A stretch of DNA of 64,000 nucleotides from CAYQTL01 sp964420405 (GTDB lineage: Bacteria > Acidobacteriota > Thermoanaerobaculia > Thermoanaerobaculales > Sulfomarinibacteraceae), in contig CAYQTL010000013.1 in NCBI GenBank assembly GCA_964420405.1, forward strand, positions 19,023-83,022, written 5' to 3'. Shown in pieces: positions 1 to 7,871 of this stretch (its first letter is position 1; every line of letters begins with the position of its first letter). The position numbers were made by a program, and so were the translations under genes. A model generated the notes under the pieces. The model was not told where the DNA came from and did not search any database. It saw only the letters and a program-made list of their open reading frames with translations.

Positions 1-2
1 TC

Positions 3-869
3 TGGTCGGAGTCGGGCGGCGTCCTCACCCAGGTGGCCCAGGCGGGCTCGGACGCCGGTGGCGACGTCACCTTCAGCTCGTTCGGCGAGCCCGACATGAA
101 CGACAACGGCAACACCGCATGGCGGGCGTCGTTCAGCGACCACCCGGACGGCGCCGCCAACGGGCTCTGGAAGCAGATGCCCCTGACCGCGGGGGTGATC
201 GTGGTCGAGGGCGTCGTCGCACCGGGGATGCCGGACCCCAACGGCGACGGCGTTCCCGACTACGTGTTCGGATCGTTCGCCAACGACCGGTTCCGGCCGC
301 TCGTCAACCGGGACGGGCACGTGGCGTTCCTCGCCCAGGTACGGACTCCTGACCTCTCGGACCAGCGTTCCGGCATCTGGACGGACCGCAACGGCGGCCT
401 CGACCTCCTCGAGGCCGTGGCGCTGGAAGGCGACCACCCGCCGGGGCTGCCGCCCGACGCCGTCTTCACCACCTTCGACCGGCACTCGCTGGTCATCAAC
501 TCCCATGGCGAGATCGCCTTCAAGGCCGGATGGGAGCGTCCCGGCACCACCACCGCGTGGGGCATCTGGGCCGAGCGGGGCGGCGCTCTCGAGCTGGTCG
601 CGAGCGCCGTGACGAGCGGCGCGGACAGCGGCGACCTGATCCAGCTGCCCGGCGGCGCCACGTTCGAGGCGGAGCTGCTGTTCTTCGCGGGCGGCTCGGG
701 CAACCAGGACGGCCGGCCGTCGGGTTTCTCGGACACCGGCGACGTGGTGTACCGGGCCGCAGCGCTCGGCGGCGGAGACCGCGAGGCCATCGTCGTCGAC
801 CGGTGGGACCTGTTCACCGACGGGTTCGAGTCGGGCGACACGACCGGCTGGAGCGCGACGGCGCCCTGA
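3..869 (+). CDS. NxxGxxaF-repeat exoprotein with DGFESGD tail (5' truncated)
   Basis: The frame is open to the left edge of the window, so the N-terminus and any signal peptide are missing. The visible 288 residues contain four spaced repeats of the NxxGxxaF kind: NDNGNTAWRA, NRDGHVAFLA, NSHGEIAFKA and SDTGDVVYRA. Each is followed by a segment of the form GxW...G.L..V...GD, as in proteins with choice-of-anchor tandem NxxGxxaF domains. These are extracellular repeat proteins of unknown function. The protein ends in LFTDGFESGDTTGWSATAP, a tail shared by seven other proteins in this window. It converges with the GNAT gene on the opposite strand about 65 bases downstream. The family call rests on motif recognition; no enzymatic residues are visible. 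Confidence 0.75.
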   Translation, partial: WSESGGVLTQVAQAGSDAGGDVTFSSFGEPDMNDNGNTAWRASFSDHPDGAANGLWKQMPLTAGVIVVEGVVAPGMPDPNGDGVPDYVFGSFANDRFRPLVNRDGHVAFLAQVRTPDLSDQRSGIWTDRNGGLDLLEAVALEGDHPPGLPPDAVFTTFDRHSLVINSHGEIAFKAGWERPGTTTAWGIWAERGGALELVASAVTSGADSGDLIQLPGGATFEAELLFFAGGSGNQDGRPSGFSDTGDVVYRAAALGGGDREAIVVDRWDLFTDGFESGDTTGWSATAP

Positions 870-933
870 CTCGCCGCCAGTCTCCGAGCCGGTCCACTCG
901 ACGCGCCGGCCACTCGGAGCGCCGGCTCTGGCG

Positions 934-1761
934 CTACGAGCCGGCGTCTCGCGGCGGCGCGAGGTTCGCCCGCGGGTAGTCCTCCCGGAAGCCCGCCCGC
1001 AGGATGTTGGAGTACGAGTGCTGGGGATCGCCGGGAACCGCCTCGCCGGTGGTGGTGTACAGCCGGCGGCAGCCCGCCCGCCGCGCATCCACGAGCCTGC
1101 GGCGCAGCAGCGCCGTCTGGCTGCCCCGCCGGCGGTGCTCCGGTGCGGTCGCCGCCCAGTCGAGCCAGCCGGCGCCATCGTGCACGAACAGCGCCCCGGT
1201 GCCCGCCGGCGTGTGGCCGTCGAAGCTCATGTAGAGCCGCCAGCCGGGCGCGCGGTAGAGCGCCGCCACCAGCGGCGTCCCGGCCTCCCCGAGGCCGAAC
1301 CCGTCGGCGGCGATCCGGCCGAACGCCTCGGCGTGCCCGCCGCCGATCTGCCGCACCTCCAGGTCCGACCGCACCTCCGGCAGCGGCGCGTCGTCGTCGC
1401 GCACGAACTTCATCCAGCCGCGGGCCTGCTCCAGGCCCTCGTCTTCGAGCCAGCTGCGCAGCTCGGCCGGCCGTGCCTCAGGATGGAGGTGCACGAAGTA
1501 CCGCGCCACTCCGAGCTGCCGGTAACGCGCGACGAGTGCCGCGACCGTCTTCCGATCGGCCGGCTCGCCCAGGCCGAGACCCTGGGCCCGGTTCACCACG
1601 ATCCCCGGCACGCCCGACGCCACCGACAGCAGCGCGCCGCCCACCCGCTCCACGTGCAGACCGAGCCTGCGCCTCGTCGCCGGCCCCACCGCCTCGTGGA
1701 GCGTCTCCAGCGCCGCCCGCTCGATCCTCTCGGCGGCGAGGTGGCCGTCCGTGCCTCCCAT
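934..1761 (-). CDS. GNAT-family N-acetyltransferase
   Basis: This 275-residue protein ends in a GNAT fold. The segment GTGALFVHDGAGWLDWAAT is the central strand pair. It is followed by the acetyl-CoA pyrophosphate loop APEHRRRGSQTALLRRR, which corresponds to the Q/R-x-x-G-x-G/A motif, here R-R-R-G-S-Q. The first 120 residues are a less conserved, helical extension. I chose the ATG at 1761 because GAGAAGGGGG lies just upstream. A longer frame runs back to 1866 but lacks conserved sequence. The acceptor substrate cannot be predicted. The gene is divergent from the PhzF-like gene and is probably transcribed alone. Confidence 0.8.
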   Translation of the reverse strand: MGGTDGHLAAERIERAALETLHEAVGPATRRRLGLHVERVGGALLSVASGVPGIVVNRAQGLGLGEPADRKTVAALVARYRQLGVARYFVHLHPEARPAELRSWLEDEGLEQARGWMKFVRDDDAPLPEVRSDLEVRQIGGGHAEAFGRIAADGFGLGEAGTPLVAALYRAPGWRLYMSFDGHTPAGTGALFVHDGAGWLDWAATAPEHRRRGSQTALLRRRLVDARRAGCRRLYTTTGEAVPGDPQHSYSNILRAGFREDYPRANLAPPRDAGS

Positions 1762-2133
1762 CGTTCCCCCTTCTCCGGGCCCGCGTCCGCACCGCCCCGG
1801 AGGAGAGGCGTCGCGCGCGCGCCCCCGACATTGCTCGTGTGTGCCCCGCGCAACGCGACCACGCACCGGCGCATTCTGTCCACCGCTGAACCATCCGCGG
1901 GCGGCGGTGTCCCCGTCGCACGGACACCCGGATCGGGATCGGGGGCGGAGGCGGAGGCGACCGGGCTGCGGAGCCCGGGATGACCAACGGGGGGGGCCGG
2001 CGTCCGCCTCGGCTCGGTCATCCTGAGGCGGACGGCCCGCAGCGCACGGGTCGCGGCGCGCCTCGACCGGCTCCCGACGGCCCGATGAAGGCGCCTGCCG
2101 GACCCGCTATGCTCGGGGCGCACGGAGGCACCC
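1762..2133. other. Divergent intergenic region
   Basis: These 372 bases separate two divergent genes and should contain both promoters. I see ribosome binding sites next to each start (GAGAAGGGGG for the GNAT gene, ACGGAGGCACCC for the PhzF-like gene). I see no convincing -35/-10 pair, operator or RNA gene. There is a G-run of eight near 1989. Confidence 0.5.
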
Positions 2134-2937
2134 ATGGGGGTCCGGATCATCCAGGTGGACGCGTTCACGGACCGGCCGTACGCCGGCAACCCAGCGGCGG
2201 TGTGCCTGCTCGAAGCCGAACGGCCTGCCGGGTGGATGCAGCGGGTCGCGGCGGAGATGAACCTCTCGGAGACGGCGTTTCCGGTGCCGGCGGGCGACGG
2301 CTGGCGGCTGCGGTGGTTCACGCCCGCGGCCGAGGTCCCCCTCTGCGGCCACGCGACCCTCGCCACCGCCCACGTGCTGTGGACCGCCGGCGGCGTGGAC
2401 ATGGCCCGCGAGCTGCGGTTTGAGACCGCGAGTGGCGAGCTGCGGGCGAACCGCCGCGGCGGGGAAATCGAGCTCGACGTTCCGGCACTCGCGGTCACGG
2501 CTGTCGATCCTCCCGCCGGCCTGTTGGAGGCGCTCGGCGCGGGTGACGCCGTCGAAGGCGTCCACGCCCAGGGCGATGAGCTTCTCGTCCACCTCTCGTC
2601 GGCGGCGGCGGTGCGCGGCCTGCGGCCTGACTTCGCCGCCCTCCGCCGACTGGACCTGGAGGGCGTGGTGGTCACCGCCGTCTCCGACGACGCCGCGTTC
2701 GACATCGTCTCCCGCTACTTCGCGCCCTGGGTCGGCATCGACGAGGACCCGGTGACGGGATCCGCCCACTGCCGGCTCGCACCGTTCTGGCGCCACCGCC
2801 TCGGCCGCGACGAGCTGCGGGCGCACCAGGCGTCGAAGCGCGGCGGCGCGCTCCGCGTGACGGTCCGCGACGACCGCGTCCTGCTCACCGGCCGCGCCGT
2901 CACCGTCCTCGACGGCCGCCTCGTCGCCGAGCCCTGA
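2134..2937 (+). CDS. PhzF-family isomerase/epimerase
   Basis: The 267-residue length and layout fit the PhzF (phenazine biosynthesis-like) superfamily, a pair of diaminopimelate-epimerase-like half-domains. Visible hallmarks are the N-terminal VDAFTDRPYAGNPAAVC, the general acid/base Glu46 in NLSETAF, CGHATLATAHVL at 71-82, DEDPVTGSAHC at 203-213, and the late HQASKRGGAL motif. Family members isomerise or epimerise small acidic metabolites. No phenazine genes lie nearby, so this is more likely a YddE-like housekeeping member of unknown substrate. The start has ACGGAGG seven bases upstream. It is an isolated gene on the plus strand, followed after about 180 bases by the peptidase gene. Confidence 0.9.
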   Translation: MGVRIIQVDAFTDRPYAGNPAAVCLLEAERPAGWMQRVAAEMNLSETAFPVPAGDGWRLRWFTPAAEVPLCGHATLATAHVLWTAGGVDMARELRFETASGELRANRRGGEIELDVPALAVTAVDPPAGLLEALGAGDAVEGVHAQGDELLVHLSSAAAVRGLRPDFAALRRLDLEGVVVTAVSDDAAFDIVSRYFAPWVGIDEDPVTGSAHCRLAPFWRHRLGRDELRAHQASKRGGALRVTVRDDRVLLTGRAVTVLDGRLVAEP

Positions 2938-2962
2938 TCGGTCCCCGTCCCGCCGCTACCGC

Positions 2963-3023
2963 TCGGACGCCGGAACGACCGCTTGAACGCGGAATCGACC
3001 ATTCGGACGCGGGAACGACCGCT
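2963..3023. repeat. Short imperfect direct repeat upstream of the peptidase gene
   Basis: The 21-base unit TCGGACGC-S-GGAACGACCGCT occurs at 2963-2983 and 3003-3023, with one mismatch. Between them sits a diverged copy, TGAACGCGGAATCGACCAT. The unit spacing is 40 bases. It lies 96 bases before the peptidase start and could be a small expansion or a binding-site array. No function is evident. Confidence 0.45.
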
Positions 3024-3119
3024 CGGCAACGACGACCACGACCACCAGACCCGCGAGCAGGACCCGGTCTCGACGGCCCGATCCGCCGCCGGTGTAGTCT
3101 TGCCGACGGGAGGCAGACG

Positions 3120-5360
3120 ATGCTCGCGACCTGCACCCTGCTCGCCGCCGCAGCCACGGCGGCGCCGCTCCAACCCCTCACCCTCGAGGCGATCTTCGGA
3201 GGCGACGGCCTCGAGACCGCCCTGCCCGCCGACATCCGGTGGATGCCGGACGGCGAGCGGCTGCTGGTGCGCGGTCCCGAAGGCGATCGCACGCTGCTGT
3301 GGCTGGAGGACGCGCTCACCGGGCAGCGCCGCACGCTGGCCGACTGGACGGAGCTGCAGGAGGACCTGGCGGCGCAGCGCCCCGGCTGGGTGGAGGACCG
3401 CCTCGGGGACGTCAACGCCGGCAACGCGGCGCGGTCACGCGCGGTCGTGGCGCCTGACGGCTCGGCATACGTCGGCCTCGTCGCTGGAGACCTGTACCTC
3501 CTCGACCTCGATTCGGGAGAGATCCGCTTCCTGACGGACACCCCCGAGCCCGAGCTGTACCCCGCGTTCAGCCCCGACGGCACCCGGCTGGCATGGGTGC
3601 GCGACGGCGACCTGTACTGGCAGGAGGTGTCGACCGGCGAGATCCACCGGCTGACCGACCGCGGCGACGACGACCTCCTCCTCTACGGCCAGGCGCCCTG
3701 GCTGCAGGAGGAGGAGCTCGGTGTCGAGCGGTCGTTCTGGTGGTCGCCGGACGGCGACCGGTTGCTGCTGCTGCGCTACGACGTCTCGCCGGTCGACGTC
3801 GTCGCGATCGAGAACCACCTGCCGACGATTCCGGTCGTCGAGCGGCAGCGGTACCCGAAGGCGGGCCGCCCCAACCCGGTGACGCGCCTCGGCGTGGTCG
3901 CCCTGGACGGCACGCCCCCGGCGTACCTCGACGTCGGGCTCGAGCCGGGCGGCTACCTGCCGCGGGCCGGCTGGACCCCCGCCGGCCGGATCTGGGTCCA
4001 GCGCCTCGACCGCGCCCAGACCGAGCTCGACCTGCTCGAGGTCGATCCGGCGACGGGGTCGCTCCGCACCCTCGTGTCCGAGCACGACCCCGCGTGGGTC
4101 AATCTCGGCGGCGACCCGCTGTTCCTCGACGACGGCCGTTTCCTGTGGCGCAGCGAGAGGACCGGGTGGTGGCACATCGAGCTGCGCCGCGCCGACGGAA
4201 CCCTCGAGCGACGGCTCACCGACGGGCCGTGGGAGGTGACCGCCGTCGCCGGCCTCCTCGCCGGTCGCGACCGGGTCCTCGTCCAGACCACCCGCCACGG
4301 CGTCCGCGAGCGCCACCTCGAGGTGGTCTCCCTCGACGGCGGTGGAATCCGTCGCCTGACCGAGCCCCCCGGCACTCACGAGGCGCTCCTCGCCCCAGCC
4401 GGCGACCTCTGGCTGCACACCCACTCGAGCCGCGCGCGACCGCCCCAGAAGACCGTGCACCGCGCCGACGGAACCGAGGTGCGACTCCTCGCCGACGGCC
4501 GGCCGCCGGAGCTCGACCGCTTCCGGCGCTCACCGGTCGAGATGGGCACGGTCACCGCGCCCGACGGCACCGTCCTGCACCACGCCACCGTCCGGCCGCC
4601 GGACTTCGACCCCGGACGCCGCTATCCCGTGCTGCTCTACGTCTACGGCGGGCCCCACTCCCAGCTCGTGGTCGACGAGTGGGGCGGCACCATCGAGCTG
4701 TTCGCCCAGCTCCTCGCCCAGCAGGGGATCGTCGTCCGGTGGGTCGACAACCGCGGCACCGCTGGCCGCGGCCGCGACTTCGAGCGGGCGATCCACCGCC
4801 GGCTCGGCCAGGTCGAGCGCGCCGACCAGCTCGCCGGGCTCGAGCCGCTGCTCGCCGAACCGTGGGCCGAGCGCGGTCGGGTGGCGATCTACGGCGGTAG
4901 CTACGGCGGATTCATGGCGCTGACGGGACTCCTCGACGCGCCGGGCGTCTTCTCCGCCGGGATCGCCTACGCGCCGGTGACGGACTGGCGCCTGTACGAC
5001 ACCGCCTACACCGAGCGCTACATGCAGACCCCCGAGGCGAACTCGGACGGCTACGCCGCCGCCGACCGCGTCGCCCGGGCCTCCGGGCTGGAGGGCGCTC
5101 TCCTGCTGGTGCACGGCACCATGGACAACAATGTCCACCTCCACCACACCCTGCGTCTCGTCGAGGCCCTCGCCCTCGACGGACGCCCGTTCGAGCTGAT
5201 GCTCTACCCCGAGGTCCGCCATCCCGTGCGCCGCTCCCGGTACAAGCTCCACTTCCACCAGCTCAAGCTCGACTTCCTCCGCCGGTACCTGCTGACAGGT
5301 ACGGCCACCGGACCGCCGCAGGATCCCCCGGGCGATCCAGGCGTGAACGGCCTCCGCTGA
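3120..5360 (+). CDS. Secreted S9 family dipeptidyl-peptidase IV-like peptidase
   Basis: This 746-residue protein has a short signal peptide (cleavage near the TAAP segment at 14-17), an N-terminal beta-propeller (about 20-480) and a C-terminal alpha/beta-hydrolase domain. The catalytic triad can be read as Ser594 in GGSYGGF, Asp669 in HGTMDNNVH and His701 in PEVRHP. The oxyanion segment YGGPHS is present. In the propeller, LQEEELGVERSFWWSPDG matches the Glu-Glu loop that in DPP4 binds the free N-terminus of substrates. It should therefore release X-Pro or X-Ala dipeptides in the periplasm or outside the cell. The start is supported by CGGGAGG seven bases upstream. The last 20 residues are proline/glycine-rich and variable. 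There is no DGFESGD tail. Confidence 0.92.
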   Translation: MLATCTLLAAAATAAPLQPLTLEAIFGGDGLETALPADIRWMPDGERLLVRGPEGDRTLLWLEDALTGQRRTLADWTELQEDLAAQRPGWVEDRLGDVNAGNAARSRAVVAPDGSAYVGLVAGDLYLLDLDSGEIRFLTDTPEPELYPAFSPDGTRLAWVRDGDLYWQEVSTGEIHRLTDRGDDDLLLYGQAPWLQEEELGVERSFWWSPDGDRLLLLRYDVSPVDVVAIENHLPTIPVVERQRYPKAGRPNPVTRLGVVALDGTPPAYLDVGLEPGGYLPRAGWTPAGRIWVQRLDRAQTELDLLEVDPATGSLRTLVSEHDPAWVNLGGDPLFLDDGRFLWRSERTGWWHIELRRADGTLERRLTDGPWEVTAVAGLLAGRDRVLVQTTRHGVRERHLEVVSLDGGGIRRLTEPPGTHEALLAPAGDLWLHTHSSRARPPQKTVHRADGTEVRLLADGRPPELDRFRRSPVEMGTVTAPDGTVLHHATVRPPDFDPGRRYPVLLYVYGGPHSQLVVDEWGGTIELFAQLLAQQGIVVRWVDNRGTAGRGRDFERAIHRRLGQVERADQLAGLEPLLAEPWAERGRVAIYGGSYGGFMALTGLLDAPGVFSAGIAYAPVTDWRLYDTAYTERYMQTPEANSDGYAAADRVARASGLEGALLLVHGTMDNNVHLHHTLRLVEALALDGRPFELMLYPEVRHPVRRSRYKLHFHQLKLDFLRRYLLTGTATGPPQDPPGDPGVNGLR

Positions 5361-5391
5361 GACGCGAAGCTCCCCTGCGGCCTCCCCCGGA

Positions 5392-5916
5392 TCAGCCGGC
5401 GTCGGTCGACTCCGCGACCTGACGCTCGGCGAACCCGGGACCCGGCGACATCACTCCGGGCGTCCGGAGGTCCCGGGCACGGCAGCTCGGGCTGCCGACG
5501 TCACGCAACCGGACGACGAAGAAGGTCCCGACCAGGCCGGCTGCGACCACGATGGCCGCCACGACGGGCCGCGGGTCGCCGGCCGCGAGGAGCAGACCGC
5601 AGCTGATCGTGATCGCGGTCCACATCACGAGCAGCGTGACAACCACCGCCCGCAGGGGCATGCGCGCTCCGCCGTCGAGGAAGCCGAGGAACGGGCGGAA
5701 CAGCGGCACGCGGATCAGACGCTCCTCGAGCCACGGGCAGCTGCGGGCGAAGCACCAGGACGCCACGATCAGGAACACCGTCGTCGGCAGGCCCGGCAGG
5801 AGAACCCCGAGGGCCCCGAGGCCGACGCACAGCACACCCAGCCCGGCGAGCAGCCAGCGGTGCAGGCGGCTGCGGACCGGTCTCGGCGTCGCGGCGGGAC
5901 GATCGAGCTTCGGCAT
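5392..5916 (-). CDS. DUF454 (YbaN-like) inner-membrane protein
   Basis: This 174-residue protein carries the DUF454 signature: a first transmembrane helix (about 22-45) running into LGVLLPGLPTTVF, then ASWCFARSCPWLEERL and the RVPLFRPFLGFLD segment. A second hydrophobic pair (about 85-130) follows. The C-terminal 40 residues are polar, unique and probably cytoplasmic. YbaN-type proteins are small inner-membrane proteins of unknown function. The gene converges with the peptidase gene 31 bases away and is divergent from the DUF937 gene, suggesting a single-gene transcript. Confidence 0.85.
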   Translation of the reverse strand: MPKLDRPAATPRPVRSRLHRWLLAGLGVLCVGLGALGVLLPGLPTTVFLIVASWCFARSCPWLEERLIRVPLFRPFLGFLDGGARMPLRAVVVTLLVMWTAITISCGLLLAAGDPRPVVAAIVVAAGLVGTFFVVRLRDVGSPSCRARDLRTPGVMSPGPGFAERQVAESTDAG

Positions 5917-6203
5917 CGGCGGATCTCCGGCTCCCAGGCGGACAACCGTCGGCGGGCCGCCGGCATTCGCGGCCCCTCGAGGCGCTCGTCCGGGGTCCGG
6001 CGCGCGCCGGACCTCGGTGATGGGACCGCCCGCTCAGGGCGGCCCGGCAGCTCCGGGGAAGCGAACCCGTGCCGAGCGCAGTTACAGCAGCCGAGCGCAG
6101 GTACAGCAGCCGTCCGCGGATCGACAACCAGCGTCGGTGGCACCTGGATCCCGGGCGCGCGGGGCCGTCGACCGACCCTCACAGAGCACGAAAGGAAAGG
6201 CAC

Positions 6204-6797
6204 ATGCAGATCATGGACATCCTGGCGCAGAGCGGGGGGCTCGGGTCGATGGCGCGGGAGCTCGGCCTGAGCGAGGACCAGGCCGTGCGGGGCGCCGAGG
6301 CGTTGCTGCCGGCGGTCCTCGGCGGCTTCAAGAAGCAGGCGCAGGCGGATCCGGCGGGGCTCGACGGGCTCGGCGGGCTGCTCGGGCGGCTCGGCGGCGG
6401 CGGCATGCTCGAGGAGCTGCTGGCGCCGAAGCCGACCGACGTCAGCCAGGGCAACGCGGTGCTCGGGCAGATCTTCGGCTCCAAGGACGTCAGCCGCGCG
6501 GTGGCACAGAACGCGGCGACCCGCGCCGGCCTGGACACGTCGCTGCTCAAGCAGATGCTGCCCATGCTGGCGATGGCCGTGTCGGCCTTCCTGTCGAAGG
6601 GGAACGCCGGCGCCGTGCAGCCGGCAGCGTCCGGCGGCGGCATCGGCGGCCTGCTGGGCGGCCTCGTCGGCGGGCTCGGCGGCGGTGGCGATCGCCCGGG
6701 CGGCGGCTCCGGAGGGCTCGCCTCGATGCTCGACCTCGACGGCGACGGCAACCCACTGGACGACATCCTCCAGATGATCGGCCGCCCGGGCCGCTGA
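6204..6797 (+). CDS. DUF937 domain-containing protein
   Basis: These 197 residues begin with a helical repeat region of the DUF937 kind: an early LSEDQAVRGAEALLPAVLGGFKK, then GNAVLGQIFGSKDVSRAVA and TRAGLDTSLLKQMLPMLAM. The latter two are the usual GxIFGxKD and LLxxMLPxLA blocks. The second half is a glycine-rich linker (GGIGGLLGGLVGG) ending in SMLDLDGDGNPLDDIL. No signal peptide is seen, so it is probably cytoplasmic. Function is unknown in this family. The ATG at 6204 is preceded by AAAGGAAAGG; a longer frame from 6069 is unlikely. Confidence 0.85.
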   Translation: MQIMDILAQSGGLGSMARELGLSEDQAVRGAEALLPAVLGGFKKQAQADPAGLDGLGGLLGRLGGGGMLEELLAPKPTDVSQGNAVLGQIFGSKDVSRAVAQNAATRAGLDTSLLKQMLPMLAMAVSAFLSKGNAGAVQPAASGGGIGGLLGGLVGGLGGGGDRPGGGSGGLASMLDLDGDGNPLDDILQMIGRPGR

Positions 6798-6851
6798 CGC
6801 CGGGAGCCCGGCCGGCCGGCCCCCCGCCACTCCGACCGCCCCGGAGCCCGT

Positions 6852-7772
6852 CTACGGGAGCTTCACGCGGACGGCGTCGAAGCGGCGAGCCTCGACGCGC
6901 ACCCGGATCAGCTCGTGGTCGGCCCGGGCGATGGTGGCCTCCAGGCTCTCGCCGGGCAACCGCACGGCCTGACCGAAGGTGAATGGCACCGGAGCTTTCC
7001 GCTCGCCGCTGCCGCGCAACCGGCGGGCGACGGTGGCCACCGTCTCCTCACCCGCGCCGACGAGGTACAGCAGAAACTCGTCGCCACCGAGGCGGACGAC
7101 CACGTCCTCGGTGCGGACCTGGTTCATCAGGAACCGGGCCGTCTTCACCAGCACGTCGTCACCGGCCTGGTGCCCGTACTGATCGTTGTACCGCTTGAAG
7201 CGGTCGACGTCGACGACGATCACCCCCCAGCCGGCGTCCGCCGCGTCAACCCGTTCCGACAGGGCCGCCAGATGGTGTCGGTTGAAGCAGCCGGTCAGAG
7301 GGTCGCGGATCGCCTGCTCGTGGAGCCTGGCCTGCAGCCTCTTCAGGTCGGTGATGTCGACCAGGATGCCGTGGTAGAGGACCTCCCCGGTCGCCGGGTC
7401 GGTGACACTGTAGGCCGTGTCCAGGACCGTCCGCTCCTCACCGTCGGGCCGGCGGATCTGGAGCTCGTACTCCCGGACGCTCCCCTCCCTGGCGAGGATC
7501 TCGACCTCCCGCTCCCGCTGGCCCGGGAAGACGAGGAGGTCGTCCACGCTGTAGCGACGCAGCTCCTCCAGCGACGCCACCCCGAGCATCGCGAAGAAGG
7601 CCGGGTTGGCGTCGAGGATGCTGCCGTCCCGCGTGGTGACGTAGATCCCCTCCCGGAGGCGGTCGACCATGGCGCGCAGGGTCTCGAGGCTGTCGAGGCG
7701 GCGCAGCGGCGAGCCGGTCGGCGTCGCTGCCTTCGATCCCCTCTCCGAGGCTCCGTCCTGTCTCCGGGTCAT
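6852..7772 (-). CDS. PAS-GGDEF diguanylate cyclase
   Basis: Counting from the ATG at 7772, a PAS domain (about 28-148: REGIYVTTRDGSILDANPAF then HGILVDITD) precedes a GGDEF domain (about 155-306). It contains RDPLTGCFNRHHL, the metal/GTP residues of VDVDRFKRYND, and an intact active site RLGGDEF (229-233). An RxxD inhibitory site (RTED) lies five residues before GGDEF, so feedback inhibition by c-di-GMP is expected. The protein should make c-di-GMP from two GTP in the cytosol under PAS control. No transmembrane segment is visible. A GTG at 7853 would add 27 low-complexity residues. Neither start has a strong ribosome site. Confidence 0.9.
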   Translation of the reverse strand: MTRRQDGASERGSKAATPTGSPLRRLDSLETLRAMVDRLREGIYVTTRDGSILDANPAFFAMLGVASLEELRRYSVDDLLVFPGQREREVEILAREGSVREYELQIRRPDGEERTVLDTAYSVTDPATGEVLYHGILVDITDLKRLQARLHEQAIRDPLTGCFNRHHLAALSERVDAADAGWGVIVVDVDRFKRYNDQYGHQAGDDVLVKTARFLMNQVRTEDVVVRLGGDEFLLYLVGAGEETVATVARRLRGSGERKAPVPFTFGQAVRLPGESLEATIARADHELIRVRVEARRFDAVRVKLP

Positions 7773-7871
7773 GGCCGTCTCTGAGACGAGGGTATCTCGG
7801 CGGAGCTGCCTGCACAACGGCCGGACCGTGCCTGAAGCGGCTGCTCTCGGCACCTGAACGGCCGGAACGGC

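Noticed and set aside
884..926. Inverted repeat GAGCCGG...CCGGCTC between the convergent genes at the left end, a possible terminator.
   Set aside because: The loop is long, there is no T-run on either side, and such short GC-rich repeats are common here by chance.
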